Assembly (NCBI RefSeq): GCF_002272245.1
Contig: NZ_NPDD01000193.1
Span: 1 to 58,890, forward strand
From: Bacillus sp. 7884-1
GTDB taxonomy: Bacteria; Bacillota; Bacilli; Bacillales; Cytobacillaceae
Direction: 5' to 3'
Length of the DNA: 58,890 bases
A model generated the notes under the pieces. It saw only the letters and a program-made list of their open reading frames with translations. It ran no database searches and was not told where the DNA came from. Positions 46,686 through 56,145 of this stretch are shown here, piece after piece (positions within the stretch are counted from its first letter, which is position 1; every line of letters begins with the position of its first letter). The translations under genes were made by a program, and so were the position numbers.

Positions 46686-47285
46686 CTATTTTACTGCCTT
46701 AATAATAAAATAACCTTTAGACTTGTCAATCGTTTCAACAGTAGTAAATCGTTCTTTTAATTTTTCGAGAGCAGAGGGTGCACCTTGCTTCTTTTGAATG
46801 ACAATCCAAAGCTCCCCACTGGTGACTAAATGCTCATAACTTTGTTCAAAAATATCATGGACCGTCTTTTTACCTGCTCTAATAGGCGGGTTTGTTAAAA
46901 TAGCCGCAAAATTAAATTCCTTTACGCTTATCAAAGTGTCACTTTCATAAATTTCAACATTGTGTACGGCATTTTGCACAGCGTTAGCTTTTGACAATTC
47001 AATCGCCCGTTCATTTACATCAATCATATGTACAATGCGCTCTGGATAATTTTTCGCAATCGAAAGGCCAATTGGACCGTATCCGCAGCCTACATCTAGG
47101 ACAGATCCTTCCACATTTGGCAATTCAAAAGCTTCTATTAATAAGCGAGAGCCAAAATCTACTTCCTTCTTTGAAAAGACTCCATTATCAGTTTTAAAAC
47201 GAAATAACTGACTCCTTAAAGTAAAGTCCCAAAATTTCGGTTCACTTTCAACCTTTTGTGTACGAGAATAGTAATGTTCAGACAA
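46686..47285 (-). CDS. RsmC-like class I rRNA methyltransferase (YbxB)
   Basis: SAM-dependent methyltransferase related to 16S rRNA G1207 enzymes. The SAM motif I is VLDVGCGYGPIGLS and the catalytic motif is LTNPPIRAG. The likely start is TTG at 47285, because AGGAGGTGAG is spaced 8 bp before it; the ATG at 47312 would put that ribosome binding site inside the gene. 199 residues. The position between rplL and rpoB is conserved in Bacillus. Confidence 0.88.
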   Translation of the reverse strand: MSEHYYSRTQKVESEPKFWDFTLRSQLFRFKTDNGVFSKKEVDFGSRLLIEAFELPNVEGSVLDVGCGYGPIGLSIAKNYPERIVHMIDVNERAIELSKANAVQNAVHNVEIYESDTLISVKEFNFAAILTNPPIRAGKKTVHDIFEQSYEHLVTSGELWIVIQKKQGAPSALEKLKERFTTVETIDKSKGYFIIKAVK

Positions 47286-47384
47286 TAAGCTCACCTCCTG
47301 AGGAGTGTTCATTAATGAGGTTACCTGAGGAAAAAAACCAATATCTAGCGGAAGCCACCTAGGCGCTTCTGCTTTTAAGTATCG

Positions 47385-47414
47385 AAAAAAAGCCCGCTTA
47401 TACAGCGAGCTTTT
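47385..47414 (-). terminator. Terminator or attenuator after rplL
   Basis: Minus-strand stem AAGCTCGCT / AGCGGGCTT with seven T after it, 11 bp after the rplL stop. It should reduce read-through to rpoBC and so set the ratio of L7/L12 to polymerase. Confidence 0.8.
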
Positions 47415-47425
47415 CTATAAGGTTA

Positions 47426-47785
47426 TTACTTAACTTCAACGTTTGCTCCAACTTCAGCAAGTTTAGCTTTAAGTTCTTCAGCTTCTTCTTTAGAAACGCC
47501 TTCTTTAACAGCTTTTGGAGTGTTGTCAACAAGGTCTTTTGCTTCTTTAAGACCAAGACCAGTGATTTCACGTACAGCTTTGATAACCTTGATTTTTTGA
47601 TCGCCAGCGCTAGCTAGGATTACATCAAATTCAGTTTGCTCTTCAACAGCTGCTACAGCCGCTCCGCCCATTGCTACTGGTGCAGCAGCAGTTACGCCGA
47701 ATTCTTCTTCGATTGCTTTTACTAGGTCGTTAAGTTCTAAAACAGTCATAGATTTAACTGCTTCAATGATTTGTTCTTTAGTCAT
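47426..47785 (-). CDS. rplL: 50S ribosomal protein bL12 (L7/L12)
   Basis: 119-residue stalk protein: N-terminal dimerisation helix (1-30), Ala-rich hinge (about 33-50) and globular factor-binding domain. It follows rplJ after 55 bp, with AAGGAGG. Confidence 0.98.
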   Translation of the reverse strand: MTKEQIIEAVKSMTVLELNDLVKAIEEEFGVTAAAPVAMGGAAVAAVEEQTEFDVILASAGDQKIKVIKAVREITGLGLKEAKDLVDNTPKAVKEGVSKEEAEELKAKLAEVGANVEVK

Positions 47786-47840
47786 TTTAATGTTCCTCCT
47801 TAGTTTTCATTCCGTTATTTGTTAAGCGATAAGTGTTAAC

Positions 47841-48341
47841 TTACGCGCCTTGTTCTTCTTTTTGTTCTGCAACTGCTTTTGTAACAAGAGCAAGGTTGCG
47901 GATTGGAGCTTGTAGTACGCTGAGTAGCATAGAAAGCAAACCTTCGCGTGAAGGTAGTTCTGCAAGTGCTTTAACCTCATCAACTGTTGCTACATTGCCT
48001 TCGATTACACCAGCTTTAATTTCAAGTGCATCGTGCTTTTTAGCAAAGTCATTAAGAATTTTTGCAGGTGCTACTACATCTTCCGTGCTGAACGCGATTG
48101 CGTTCGGACCAGTTAATGCTGCATTTAACTCTGAAAGTTCAGCTGCATCAGCCGCACGACGAGTCATAGAGTTTTTGTAAACTTTGAAGTCGATACCCGC
48201 TTCACGAAGTTGCTTACGAAGTTCAGTTACTTCAGCAACAGTCAGACCACGGTAGTCAACTACGATTGTTGAAACACTAGCTTTTAACTTAGCTGTAATT
48301 TCATCAACGATTTGAACTTTTTGTTGGATTGCGCTGCTCAT
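47841..48341 (-). CDS. rplJ: 50S ribosomal protein uL10
   Basis: 166-residue stalk base. [19 protein letters not shown] starts at 48341 after AGGAGGTG; an upstream in-frame stretch lies in the leader. The C-terminal helix that carries L12 dimers is present. Confidence 0.97.
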   Translation of the reverse strand: MSSAIQQKVQIVDEITAKLKASVSTIVVDYRGLTVAEVTELRKQLREAGIDFKVYKNSMTRRAADAAELSELNAALTGPNAIAFSTEDVVAPAKILNDFAKKHDALEIKAGVIEGNVATVDEVKALAELPSREGLLSMLLSVLQAPIRNLALVTKAVAEQKEEQGA

Positions 48342-48385
48342 CTTTACACCTCCTGTAGATTCTCTACATTTATACCAGGCAAAGT

Positions 48386-48527
48386 AAAACCTCCATATCA
48401 ATAGTCAGACATGGAGGTGCATACAATAGCCGAAGATTTCAGCCAATTCTATCGCATTACCTCGGCAGGGAATTAAGCGAATGCTCGCACCTGCTGTCTT
48501 CAGTACAAATGTTTTATTTAAACAACA
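48386..48527 (-). ncRNA. L10 leader with terminator
   Basis: About 140 nt before rplJ, with interrupted stems (GCAGGTGCGAGCATT and partners) as in the Rfam L10 leader. It ends with an intrinsic terminator ACCTCCAT / ATGGAGGT plus TTTT (48386-48418). Binding of the L10-L12 complex is known to promote termination in Bacillus. Confidence 0.8.
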
Positions 48528-48533
48528 AAATAG

Positions 48534-48562
48534 ATTATATAAAATGTATCTATATTTGTCAA
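48534..48562 (-). promoter_or_regulatory. Promoter of rplJ-rplL
   Basis: Fully consensus TTGACA (48557-48562), 17-bp spacer, TATAAT (48534-48539) on the minus strand, immediately after rplA. Confidence 0.88.
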
Positions 48563-48573
48563 TTGGTAAAAAA

Positions 48574-49272
48574 TTACTTAACTGTTACAGATGAAGGATC
48601 AACCTTCACGCCAGGTCCCATAGTTGAAGTAACTGTTACGTTCTTCATGTATGTTCCCTTTGCAGCTGCAGGTTTAACTTTAACCATTGTTTCGAACACA
48701 GTTTTGAAGTTCTCAACAAGCTTTTCGTTTTCGAAAGATGATTTACCGATAGGCACGTGGATATTTCCAGCTTTATCTACACGGTACTCAACTTTACCTG
48801 CTTTAATTTCGTTAATAGCTCTAGTTACATCAAATGTTACTGTACCTGTTTTAGGGTTTGGCATTAAACCTTTTGGCCCTAAAGTACGACCAAGTTTACC
48901 CACTTCACCCATCATGTCAGGAGTTGCTACGATTACATCAAAGTCAAACCAACCTTGTTGGATTTTAGTGATGTATTCTGCATCGCCAACATAATCTGCA
49001 CCAGCAGCTTCTGCTTCTTTTACTTTTTCACCCTTCGCGAATACTAAAACACGTTGAGTTTTACCAGTTCCGTTTGGAAGTACTACCGCACCACGGATTT
49101 GCTGGTCAGCTTTCTTAGGGTCTACACCTAAACGGAATGCAACTTCAAGTGTCGCATCAAATTTAGCATAATTAGTTTGCTTTGCAAGTTCGATTGCTTC
49201 AGCAACTGGATAAGCTTTTGTATTATCAACAAGCTTAGCAGCTTCTAAATACTTCTTACCTTTTTTAGCCAT
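48574..49272 (-). CDS. rplA: 50S ribosomal protein uL1
   Basis: 232-residue L1 of the E-site stalk. Conserved stretches [18 protein letters not shown] and the K-rich start [13 protein letters not shown] are present. The gap to rplK is unusually long (229 bp) because of a palindromic repeat. Confidence 0.98.
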   Translation of the reverse strand: MAKKGKKYLEAAKLVDNTKAYPVAEAIELAKQTNYAKFDATLEVAFRLGVDPKKADQQIRGAVVLPNGTGKTQRVLVFAKGEKVKEAEAAGADYVGDAEYITKIQQGWFDFDVIVATPDMMGEVGKLGRTLGPKGLMPNPKTGTVTFDVTRAINEIKAGKVEYRVDKAGNIHVPIGKSSFENEKLVENFKTVFETMVKVKPAAAKGTYMKNVTVTSTMGPGVKVDPSSVTVK

Positions 49273-49324
49273 TTTTATTTCCTCCTAGATTGTGGTTTTA
49301 ACGTTTAATAACTCCCACTTATAA

Positions 49325-49438
49325 AAGCGGAGGCGCCTTGTCCAGCCCCGACAGGCATAAGACGAGCCGGCTAGAAGGTTGTTATTTACCTTCTGGACGG
49401 ATTGGCTTATGACCCCGAGGGGCTAGGCGCCGCAGCTT
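49325..49438. repeat. Long palindromic intergenic repeat between rplK and rplA
   Basis: An imperfect hairpin of about 114 bp. Arms pair in blocks: AAGC / GCTT, GGCGCC / GGCGCC, CAGCCCC / GGGGCTA, CATAAG / CTTATG, AGAAGG / CCTTCT, around the loop TTGTTATTTA. It is much richer in GC than its surroundings. From memory, similar GGCGCC-bounded hairpins are scattered in Bacillus-type genomes. No gene lies inside. Confidence 0.7.
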
Positions 49439-49450
49439 GCCACGAATAAA

Positions 49451-49471
49451 GGTTGCGTAAGTAACGCAACC
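49451..49471 (-). terminator. Small hairpin before rplA, terminator-like
   Basis: Perfect 8-bp stem GGTTGCGT / ACGCAACC with TTTATT after it on the minus strand, 30 bp after the rplK stop. It could attenuate rplA or protect the rplK mRNA end. Confidence 0.5.
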
Positions 49472-49501
49472 CCCTTCATTACAAAAAACAGTTTGCATGG
49501 A

Positions 49502-49927
49502 TTAGTCTTCGATAACGATTCCCATGCTGCGAGCAGTACCTTCAACCATGCGCATTGCTGCTTCAACGCTTGCAGCGTTTAGGTCAGGCATTTTCTGTTC
49601 CGCAATCTCGCGTACTGTATTACGCTTAACTGTTGCTACCTTATTACGGTTTGGTTCACCAGAACCAGACTGGATTCCAGCTGCTACTTTCAAAAGAACT
49701 GCAGCAGGAGGAGTTTTCGTAATAAATGTAAATGAACGGTCTTCAAAAACCGTGATTTCAACAGGAATGATTAATCCAGCTTGATCTGCTGTACGAGCGT
49801 TAAATTCTTTACAGAATCCCATGATATTAACACCGGCTTGACCTAATGCAGGTCCAACTGGTGGTGCAGGATTCGCTTTCCCAGCAGGGATTTGTAATTT
49901 AACAACTTTAATTACTTTTTTAGCCAC
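49502..49927 (-). CDS. rplK: 50S ribosomal protein uL11
   Basis: 141-residue L11 of the GTPase-associated centre, needed for RelA activation. The start is GTG at 49927, 8 bp after AAGGAGG; the upstream in-frame region is leader. The Pro-rich linker ([19 protein letters not shown]) is typical of thiostrepton-sensitive L11. Confidence 0.97.
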   Translation of the reverse strand: MAKKVIKVVKLQIPAGKANPAPPVGPALGQAGVNIMGFCKEFNARTADQAGLIIPVEITVFEDRSFTFITKTPPAAVLLKVAAGIQSGSGEPNRNKVATVKRNTVREIAEQKMPDLNAASVEAAMRMVEGTARSMGIVIED

Positions 49928-50057
49928 GAGACACACCTCCTTAAAGTCCGTGATGTGGTAATAGGGTTTTTGCCCTCCCACTCAGGTATCTGTCTTTATA
50001 TAAAGATAAAGATCTTATCAAAAGTCTAGTCTCACAAGAGACATACTGACCTATGAA

Positions 50058-50086
50058 ATATTACCACTTTTTAAAAATGATTTCAA
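50058..50086 (-). promoter_or_regulatory. Promoter of rplK-rplA
   Basis: TTGAAA (50081-50086), 17-bp spacer, TAATAT (50058-50063) on the minus strand. The leader of about 124 nt contains a GTCTC / GAGAC hairpin. Confidence 0.8.
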
Positions 50087-50120
50087 GTTTTTTTCAAATT
50101 ACTATTAATAATTCTTTAAT

Positions 50121-50654
50121 TTACAACTTCTCAATCTGTGTAAATTCTAGTTCTACCGGGGTATCCCGGCCAAACATATTAACGAGAACTTTAAGTTTTG
50201 CCTTGTCTTTATCCATTTCTTCTACTGTTCCTGTAAAGTTCATGAATGGACCTTCTTTTACCCGAACCGTTTCGCCAATTTCATAGTTTACATCGATGCG
50301 TTTCTCATCAACGCCCATGCGTTTTAGGATGACAACTACTTCTTCAGGCAGTAGTGGAGTTGGTTTAGATCCTGCTCCAGCAGAACCGACAAATCCAGTT
50401 ACACCTGGAGTATTCCGTACAACATACCACGAATCATCTGTCATGACGATTTCAACAAGTACATAGCCTGGAAATACTTTTCTTTTCACTACTTTCGTTT
50501 TTCCATTTTTTATTTCTGTCTCTTCTTCTTCAGGCACTACTACACGGAAGATTCTATCCGTCATACCCATTGATTCAACACGTTTTTCTAGATTCGCTTT
50601 TACCTTATTTTCATAACCTGAGTAAGTATGTAAAACATACCAATTTTTTTCCAT
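50121..50654 (-). CDS. nusG: Transcription elongation factor NusG
   Basis: 177 residues: NGN domain (1-110, MEKNWYVLHTYSGYENKVK) and a KOW domain (about 125-177, with VRVKEGPFMNFTG). It promotes pausing in Bacillus. A promoter and an intrinsic terminator lie between secE and nusG. Confidence 0.98.
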   Translation of the reverse strand: MEKNWYVLHTYSGYENKVKANLEKRVESMGMTDRIFRVVVPEEEETEIKNGKTKVVKRKVFPGYVLVEIVMTDDSWYVVRNTPGVTGFVGSAGAGSKPTPLLPEEVVVILKRMGVDEKRIDVNYEIGETVRVKEGPFMNFTGTVEEMDKDKAKLKVLVNMFGRDTPVELEFTQIEKL

Positions 50655-50720
50655 TCAAGAGGACTAAACGTCCATCCCTCCCCGTACTTTTATAAAAAAA
50701 TAAAACTTTCTAGACAAATG

Positions 50721-50742
50721 AAAAAACCCGTTAGACGGGCTT
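50721..50742 (-). terminator. Terminator or attenuator between secE and nusG
   Basis: Minus-strand stem AAGCCCGT / ACGGGTTT (one G-U) and six T. It ends secE transcripts and also sits in the leader of the nusG promoter, about 20 nt after its start. Confidence 0.75.
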
Positions 50743-50770
50743 TACATAAATAACTGCTTTATTATTCACC

Positions 50771-50776
50771 ATTATA
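50771..50776 (-). promoter_or_regulatory. Extended -10 promoter before nusG
   Basis: The minus strand reads TGGTATAAT (extended TGN plus perfect -10). TTGAAT lies 19 bp upstream inside the secE end. Transcripts would start near 50764 and meet the hairpin at 50742-50721. Confidence 0.55.
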
Positions 50777-50793
50777 CCATGAAATACCTTTTA

Positions 50794-50976
50794 TTATTCA
50801 AGGATAACCCGAATCAATTCCGAAATTCCTAAATCGACTACTCCAAAAAATATTGCAAAAAAAGCAACTGTTGTAAGAACAGTAATGGTATAGCGAGTTA
50901 GTTCCTTGCGTTTCGGCCAACTAACTTTTCTCATTTCAAGTAAAACATCACTGAAGAATTTCTTTAAGCGTTGCAT
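50794..50976 (-). CDS. secE: Protein translocase subunit SecE
   Basis: 60-residue single-span clamp of the Sec channel. MQRLKKFFSDVLLEMRKV starts at 50976 after GGAGGG; an upstream in-frame extension runs through rpmG. The amphipathic helix has the motif EMRKVSWPKRKE and one membrane helix follows. Confidence 0.95.
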   Translation of the reverse strand: MQRLKKFFSDVLLEMRKVSWPKRKELTRYTITVLTTVAFFAIFFGVVDLGISELIRVILE

Positions 50977-51026
50977 ATCTGTAACCCTCCAACTATTGGA
51001 ATAACATTGCTTGTTATGAATAAAAA

Positions 51027-51173
51027 TTATTTTGTTTCTCGGTGGATTGTATGGGTGGCGCATGTTTTGCAATATTTTTTTAATTCCAATCGTTCTGATT
51101 GTAACTGATTTGCATTCGTAGTGTAATTACGTGACCCACAGTCAGCACATGCCAGAATAATCTTTTTACTCAT
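51027..51173 (-). CDS. rpmG: 50S ribosomal protein bL33, zinc form
   Basis: 48 residues, [20 protein letters not shown] onward to HRETK. Cys9, Cys12, Cys35 and Cys38 form a zinc ribbon. It lies 50 bp before secE, the usual rpmGB position. Confidence 0.95.
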   Translation of the reverse strand: MSKKIILACADCGSRNYTTNANQLQSERLELKKYCKTCATHTIHRETK

Positions 51174-51286
51174 AATTCGACACCTTCAATATCCATCTTT
51201 TATATCTTTAAAAATGTAACATGACCCCTAATTATTGTCAACAGGATTCGCGTGCGTGTTCATCCAAATGTCACCATTTTCAAAAA

Positions 51287-51937
51287 TCAGAGACTAAATT
51301 CCCTAATTTCTAAATACCGTTCTAATTTTCTTTTTACACGCTGCAAAGCATTATCAATTGATTTAACATGACGATTCAGTTCTTCTGAAATCTCCTGATA
51401 GGATTGCCCATCTAGATATAACGCCAAAACCTTACGTTCTAAATCGCTCAATAATTCAGTCATTTTCACTTCTATGTGATCGAATTCTTCTTGATTAATA
51501 ATCAGTTCCTCTGGGTCAAGAACCTTCGCACCAGAAAGGACATCCATTAATGTGCGGTCAGATTCTTCATCATAGATAGGTTTATCCAATGATACATAGG
51601 AATTTAATGGTATGTGCTTTTGTCTTGTTGCTGTCTTAATTGCAGTGATAATTTGCCGAGTGATACATAGTTCAGCAAACGCCTTAAAGGAGGTAAGCTT
51701 GTCCTCGCGAAAGTCACGTATTGCCTTATATAACCCAATCATTCCCTCTTGAACAATATCTTCTTTATCTGCACCGATTAGGAAGTAGGACCTTGCCTTT
51801 GCACGTACAAAATTTCGATATTTGTGGATTAAATAATCCAAAGCCTCACTATTACCTTGGTGCACTAGATCTACAATTCCCTCGTCTTCCATTGATAAAA
51901 ATAGCAGGTTGCTTTTTTCCCCGAAGTCTGTACTCAA
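51287..51937 (-). CDS. sigH: RNA polymerase sigma-H factor
   Basis: 216-residue sigma factor for the transition state and early sporulation. Region 2 (YRNFVRAKARSYFLIGADKE, DIVQEGMIGLYK) and region 4 (SYQEISEELNRHVKSIDNAL) match B. subtilis SigH. The start is TTG at 51937 with GGAGGGGGATC upstream; the first ATG lacks a ribosome binding site. Its presence fits a spore-forming host. Confidence 0.96.
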   Translation of the reverse strand: MSTDFGEKSNLLFLSMEDEGIVDLVHQGNSEALDYLIHKYRNFVRAKARSYFLIGADKEDIVQEGMIGLYKAIRDFREDKLTSFKAFAELCITRQIITAIKTATRQKHIPLNSYVSLDKPIYDEESDRTLMDVLSGAKVLDPEELIINQEEFDHIEVKMTELLSDLERKVLALYLDGQSYQEISEELNRHVKSIDNALQRVKRKLERYLEIREFSL

Positions 51938-51975
51938 TTAAGATCCCCCTCCACCAAACAAGCATAGATAGTATT

Positions 51976-52005
51976 ATTATACTGTCGAAAACTTTTGAAC
52001 GTCAA
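51976..52005 (-). promoter_or_regulatory. Promoter of sigH
   Basis: TTGACG (52000-52005), 18-bp spacer, perfect TATAAT (51976-51981) on the minus strand, directly after rae1. In B. subtilis sigH is sigma-A driven and AbrB repressed. Confidence 0.82.
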
Positions 52006-52008
52006 CGC

Positions 52009-52518
52009 TTACTTTTGACCTCTGCGCCATTTTTCAAAAATTTCTGCCACTTCACTGCTAATTGGTATTTTTGAGACTGGCCTTTTTTCTTGAATTTTTT
52101 TCACCTTTTTCTCGATTCCCTTTTCGACTGAGGACATTTCTATAAGTAACTCCCGTGCAGATTTCCTTAGTGCTCCTTGGCCGAAAATAGCCCATTGCTC
52201 TGTATAATCCGAGGTAGCAACATGAATTTGAGTCCTCCGGTTATTTAAAGCAATGGCTAATTTCTCAATTCGCTCATCCGCTGTTTCGTTTTCTTTTGTA
52301 AAAATAACCTCTACTTTATGGTTTCTATACTTCTTTTCGGTTCCTTGCACATAGTAGGCGTCAAAAACAACAATGACCCGATAACCTGAATATGCTTGGT
52401 ATTCTGCCATCCGTTCTACTAAACGGTCCCTTGCTGCTGGTAAGTCATGGTCCTTTAATGCCCTTAACTCAGGCCAAGCCCCAATTATGTTATATCCATC
52501 GACGAGCAAAATGTCCAT
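52009..52518 (-). CDS. rae1: Ribosome-dependent mRNA endoribonuclease Rae1 (YacP)
   Basis: 169-residue NYN/PIN-like RNase that cuts mRNA in the ribosomal A site. The N-terminal DILLVDGYNIIGAWP with its catalytic Asp and the later VIVVFDAYYV are typical. Two bp after rlmB. Confidence 0.92.
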   Translation of the reverse strand: MDILLVDGYNIIGAWPELRALKDHDLPAARDRLVERMAEYQAYSGYRVIVVFDAYYVQGTEKKYRNHKVEVIFTKENETADERIEKLAIALNNRRTQIHVATSDYTEQWAIFGQGALRKSARELLIEMSSVEKGIEKKVKKIQEKRPVSKIPISSEVAEIFEKWRRGQK

Positions 52519-52520
52519 TG

Positions 52521-53270
52521 CTATCCCTCAAGAGGATGCCGCCTGCGGTATACCTCATACATTAATAACGCTGCTGCAACAGAAGCATTTAATGATGTTA
52601 CCTTTCCAGCCATCGGCAGGTTGATGAGGAAATCACATTTATCTCTAACAAGACGTCCCATCCCTTTTCCTTCGCTCCCAATTACCAGACCTAACGGCAT
52701 CGTACCATCTAATTGACGATAATCTTGTTTTCCACTTGCATCAGTACCGGCAATCCAAACACCGCGCTCCTTTAATTCATCGATGGTTCTCGCCATATTG
52801 GTAACACGGACTACCGGGATATGTTCTATTGCACCTGTTGAGGCTTTTGCGACCGTAGCCGTTAAACCAACTGCTCTTCTTTTTGGAATAATAATTCCAT
52901 GTGCGCCTACTGCGTCTGCCGTACGCATGATTGACCCTAGATTATGAGGATCCTCAATTTCATCCAATAATAAAAAGAATGGAGACTCGTTCTTCTTTTC
53001 TGCTGCTGCAAATAAATCATCCATCTCTGCATATTGGTAGGCTGCAACGTAAGCAAGAACTCCCTGATGATTTTCATCAGATATCTGGTCAATTTTTTTC
53101 TTTGGGACAAATTGAACGATAACATTTGCTTCTTTTGCTAATTGAATTAATTGCTGCATTTGACCACGCTGGGAGGATTCTGCAATCAATATTTTGTTGA
53201 TATCTCTTTCCGACCTTAGTGCTTCCATAACTGGGTTTTTACCAATGATATAATCCTGGTTTTCGTTCAC
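52521..53270 (-). CDS. rlmB: 23S rRNA (guanosine-2'-O-)-methyltransferase RlmB
   Basis: 249-residue SPOUT (TrmH-type) methyltransferase. An N-terminal substrate-binding domain is followed by the knot motifs [29 protein letters not shown] and [17 protein letters not shown]. The start overlaps the mrnC stop by 4 bp. Confidence 0.94.
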   Translation of the reverse strand: MNENQDYIIGKNPVMEALRSERDINKILIAESSQRGQMQQLIQLAKEANVIVQFVPKKKIDQISDENHQGVLAYVAAYQYAEMDDLFAAAEKKNESPFFLLLDEIEDPHNLGSIMRTADAVGAHGIIIPKRRAVGLTATVAKASTGAIEHIPVVRVTNMARTIDELKERGVWIAGTDASGKQDYRQLDGTMPLGLVIGSEGKGMGRLVRDKCDFLINLPMAGKVTSLNASVAAALLMYEVYRRRHPLEG

Positions 53271-53692
53271 TCGCTTTTTCCTCCTTTCTTTTCTTCCACA
53301 TGTTCAAAGGACTTTACGATAAGTTCTTCAAGTCGTTCCGTTCTCTCTGTTAAATATAAAAATCCTAATAACGCTTCAAATGCGGTGCTGTAATGGTAGG
53401 TTTGGACGTCTGTGTTTTTTGGCACCGTACCTGATTTAGCATTACGTCCGCGCTTAACTACCGCCAACTCCTCCTCTGTAAGGAGGTTTTCATCCATCAT
53501 TCGAAATAACACTTGGCATTGCGCCTTTGCGGAAACATAGGTTGTCCCTTCACGGTGAAGACTGTTAGGCTTTACCTTCCCGCTTTGCAGGAGGTGACGT
53601 CTGACATAAATCTCATAGACAGCATCACCCAAGTAAGCTAGTGCAAGACTGTTCAATTGATTAGCATTTACTTTTTCTTGATAATCAAGCAT
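53267..53692 (-). CDS. mrnC: Mini-ribonuclease III
   Basis: 141-residue RNase III catalytic domain lacking the dsRNA-binding domain, which matures 23S rRNA ends. The motif [18 protein letters not shown] carries the catalytic acidic residues. 3 bp after cysS. Confidence 0.94.
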   Translation of the reverse strand: MLDYQEKVNANQLNSLALAYLGDAVYEIYVRRHLLQSGKVKPNSLHREGTTYVSAKAQCQVLFRMMDENLLTEEELAVVKRGRNAKSGTVPKNTDVQTYHYSTAFEALLGFLYLTERTERLEELIVKSFEHVEEKKGGKSE

Positions 53693-53695
53693 GAA

Positions 53696-55096
53696 TTAGC
53701 CTCTTTTCCATCTTGTACCCTGCGGAGTATCTTCTAAAATAATATTCATTTCCTTTAGTTGATCTCTAATTTGGTCAGACAATTGAAAATTACGGTCTTT
53801 GCGAGCCTGAATTCTTTTTTCTATTAAGGCATCTATTTCTTCCTCTAACATTTCTGTCGTTTGTTCAAGTGTCAGACCTAAGACATTAAATAACTTATCA
53901 AATTGTTTGGTAAATGTATCAATTACTTCTACCGCAGTGTTCTTTTCCAATAGATAGTAGTTAGCCAACTTCGAAAGGTCAAACAAAACAGAAATAGCTT
54001 TTGCCGTATTGAAATCATCATCCATTGCTTTTGTAAACTCATCCTGAATGGCTGCTATTTTATCTAGCCACTCCTGATTATTATTTGTTAAATCTGTACT
54101 AGATTCCTTACGATGTTTTAAATTTTGATAAGAGGTTGTTAAGCGTTCAAAGGCAGCCTTTGTGCTTTCAAGTAACTCCTCACTATAGTTGATAGGATTG
54201 CGGTAATGAACCGAAAGCATAAAAAATCTCAACACTTGTGGATTGTGTGCCTTTATTATGTCATGGACAAGAACAAAGTTCCCAAGCGATTTTGACATCT
54301 TTTCATTGTCAATATTGATATATCCGTTATGCATCCAGTAGCGGGAAAAGGTCTTTCCAGATAGTGCCTCCGATTGAGCAATTTCATTTTCATGGTGCGG
54401 GAAGGTTAAATCTTGACCGCCAGCATGGATATCAATCGTGTCACCCAGGTATTTTTTCGCCATTGCCGAGCACTCAATATGCCAGCCTGGACGCCCTATT
54501 CCCCAAGGGCTTTCCCAAAAGATTTCCCCTTCTTTTGCAGCTTTCCATAATGCAAAGTCCAGATCATCCTGCTTCTTCTCACCAATTTCAATTCTTGCTC
54601 CAATTTGCAGGTCATCAATAGATTGATGGGAGAGTTTACCGTAGTCATTAAAGCTTCTTGTTCTGAAATAAACATCACCTTCTGATTCATAGGCAAAACC
54701 TTTTTCAATAAGCTGTGCAATAAAATCAATGATAATATCCATATTTTCCATTACCCGTGGGTGAACATCCGCTTGTTTGCAGCCTAATGCTGACACATCT
54801 TCAAAATACGCTTGAATGAAACGATCCGCGATAGCAGGGACATCCACCCCAAGTTGATTTGCAGCACGGATTAATTTATCATCCACATCTGTAAAATTGG
54901 AAACATATTGTATATCATAGCCACGGTATTCAAAATAACGACGAACCGTATCAAAAACAATAGCCGGTCGTGCATTACCGATATGAATATAATTATAGAC
55001 AGTCGGTCCGCAAACATACATTTTAACTTTCCCTTCCTCAAGGGGGATGAACTCTTCTTTTCTTCGGGTTAATGTATTATAAAGCTGAATGGCCAT
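53696..55096 (-). CDS. cysS: Cysteinyl-tRNA synthetase
   Basis: 466-residue class I synthetase. The HIGH motif is HIGN ([10 protein letters not shown]), the KMSKS motif is KMSKSLGN, and the zinc ligands include the Cys in VCGPTVYN. It overlaps cysE by 20 bp and is under the same T-box. Confidence 0.97.
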   Translation of the reverse strand: MAIQLYNTLTRRKEEFIPLEEGKVKMYVCGPTVYNYIHIGNARPAIVFDTVRRYFEYRGYDIQYVSNFTDVDDKLIRAANQLGVDVPAIADRFIQAYFEDVSALGCKQADVHPRVMENMDIIIDFIAQLIEKGFAYESEGDVYFRTRSFNDYGKLSHQSIDDLQIGARIEIGEKKQDDLDFALWKAAKEGEIFWESPWGIGRPGWHIECSAMAKKYLGDTIDIHAGGQDLTFPHHENEIAQSEALSGKTFSRYWMHNGYINIDNEKMSKSLGNFVLVHDIIKAHNPQVLRFFMLSVHYRNPINYSEELLESTKAAFERLTTSYQNLKHRKESSTDLTNNNQEWLDKIAAIQDEFTKAMDDDFNTAKAISVLFDLSKLANYYLLEKNTAVEVIDTFTKQFDKLFNVLGLTLEQTTEMLEEEIDALIEKRIQARKDRNFQLSDQIRDQLKEMNIILEDTPQGTRWKRG

Positions 55097-55745
55097 TTAC
55101 TTTAGTCCTTTCTTTTTTCAATTCAATTAACTCTTCTCTTAAATCACTCAATTCTATTTGCATTTCCCTTAGTCGATCTGCAATTGGGTCAGGAAGGTTA
55201 CAATGGTCTAAGTCTCTCGTTATTCTCTTGCCGTCCTGAATTACTACCCTTCCTGGAACACCTACAACCGTTGAATTAGGCGGTACTTCCTTTAAGACGA
55301 CAGAGCCTGCACCAATCTTCGAATTTTCCCCAATGGTGATTGAGCCTAGCACCTTAGCACCTGTTGCAATTAACGCATTATCCTTTATCGTTGGATGACG
55401 TTTACCTTTTTCTTTTCCAGTTCCACCTAATGTCACACCTTGAAACACTGTTACATTATCACCAATTTCACAAGTTTCTCCGATAACAACGCCCATTCCG
55501 TGATCTATAAAAAATCTCCTGCCTATTTTTGCACCCGGATGGATTTCAATACCTGTGAAAAAGCGACTAATCTGAGAAATTACCCTTGCAAGAAAATATA
55601 ATTTCCGTTTAAAAAATGCATGGGCAATACGGTGTGCCCAAATCGCGTGTAAGCCTGAGTACGTTAGGATAACCTCTAGGTAGGTTCTCGCTGCAGGATC
55701 TTGTTCAAAAACAACCTCAATATCCTCCCTCATCCTTTTGAACAT
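55077..55745 (-). CDS. cysE: Serine O-acetyltransferase
   Basis: Makes O-acetylserine, the carbon donor for cysteine. 222 residues: N-terminal helices, then the left-handed beta helix with hexapeptide repeats ([40 protein letters not shown]). It sits directly behind the tRNA-Cys T-box. Confidence 0.96.
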   Translation of the reverse strand: MFKRMREDIEVVFEQDPAARTYLEVILTYSGLHAIWAHRIAHAFFKRKLYFLARVISQISRFFTGIEIHPGAKIGRRFFIDHGMGVVIGETCEIGDNVTVFQGVTLGGTGKEKGKRHPTIKDNALIATGAKVLGSITIGENSKIGAGSVVLKEVPPNSTVVGVPGRVVIQDGKRITRDLDHCNLPDPIADRLREMQIELSDLREELIELKKERTKVNGHSAL

Positions 55746-55834
55746 TTTTTCATTTCCCCCTTATTGTTTATAAAACATTAGCTTTAGCCCAAGATAGTCT
55801 CCTCTACGTTGTTCCCCTTTGTCTTTTTTGAAAA

Positions 55835-56110
55835 ATAAAAAACGCCCCTGTCATAACGACAGAGACGCTTTGGCGCGGTTCCACTCTGATTAGACCTAAG
55901 CTGCTTTACATACAGCTTACATTGGTCTCACTCTACCTGTTAACGGAAAGGTTCCGCCCATATCTACACAGATGTAACATCTTTCGAAATGGGACTCAGA
56001 GGTGCATTTTCAAACATGAGAGGCTTAAACCACTTTCAGCCGATGATGGTTTTCTCTTTAAAGCGTCATATTCTACTTTTCCTCTTCAACACTTTTTCTT
56101 ATCAAGAGTA
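55835..56110 (-). ncRNA. T-box riboswitch, tRNA-Cys
   Basis: The T-box sequence AGAGTGGAACCGCG is at 55874-55887 (minus strand). Beyond it is the terminator GCGTCTCTGTC / GACAGGGGCGT plus six T (55835-55868). In Stem I the specifier reads GAAAATGCACC with TGC at 56004-56006, a Cys codon. Uncharged tRNA-Cys would raise cysE-cysS expression. It fills most of the 400-bp gltX-cysE gap, as in B. subtilis. Confidence 0.92.
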
Positions 56111-56145
56111 TATATCCATTACTATATTACATATTTGTTCAAATG

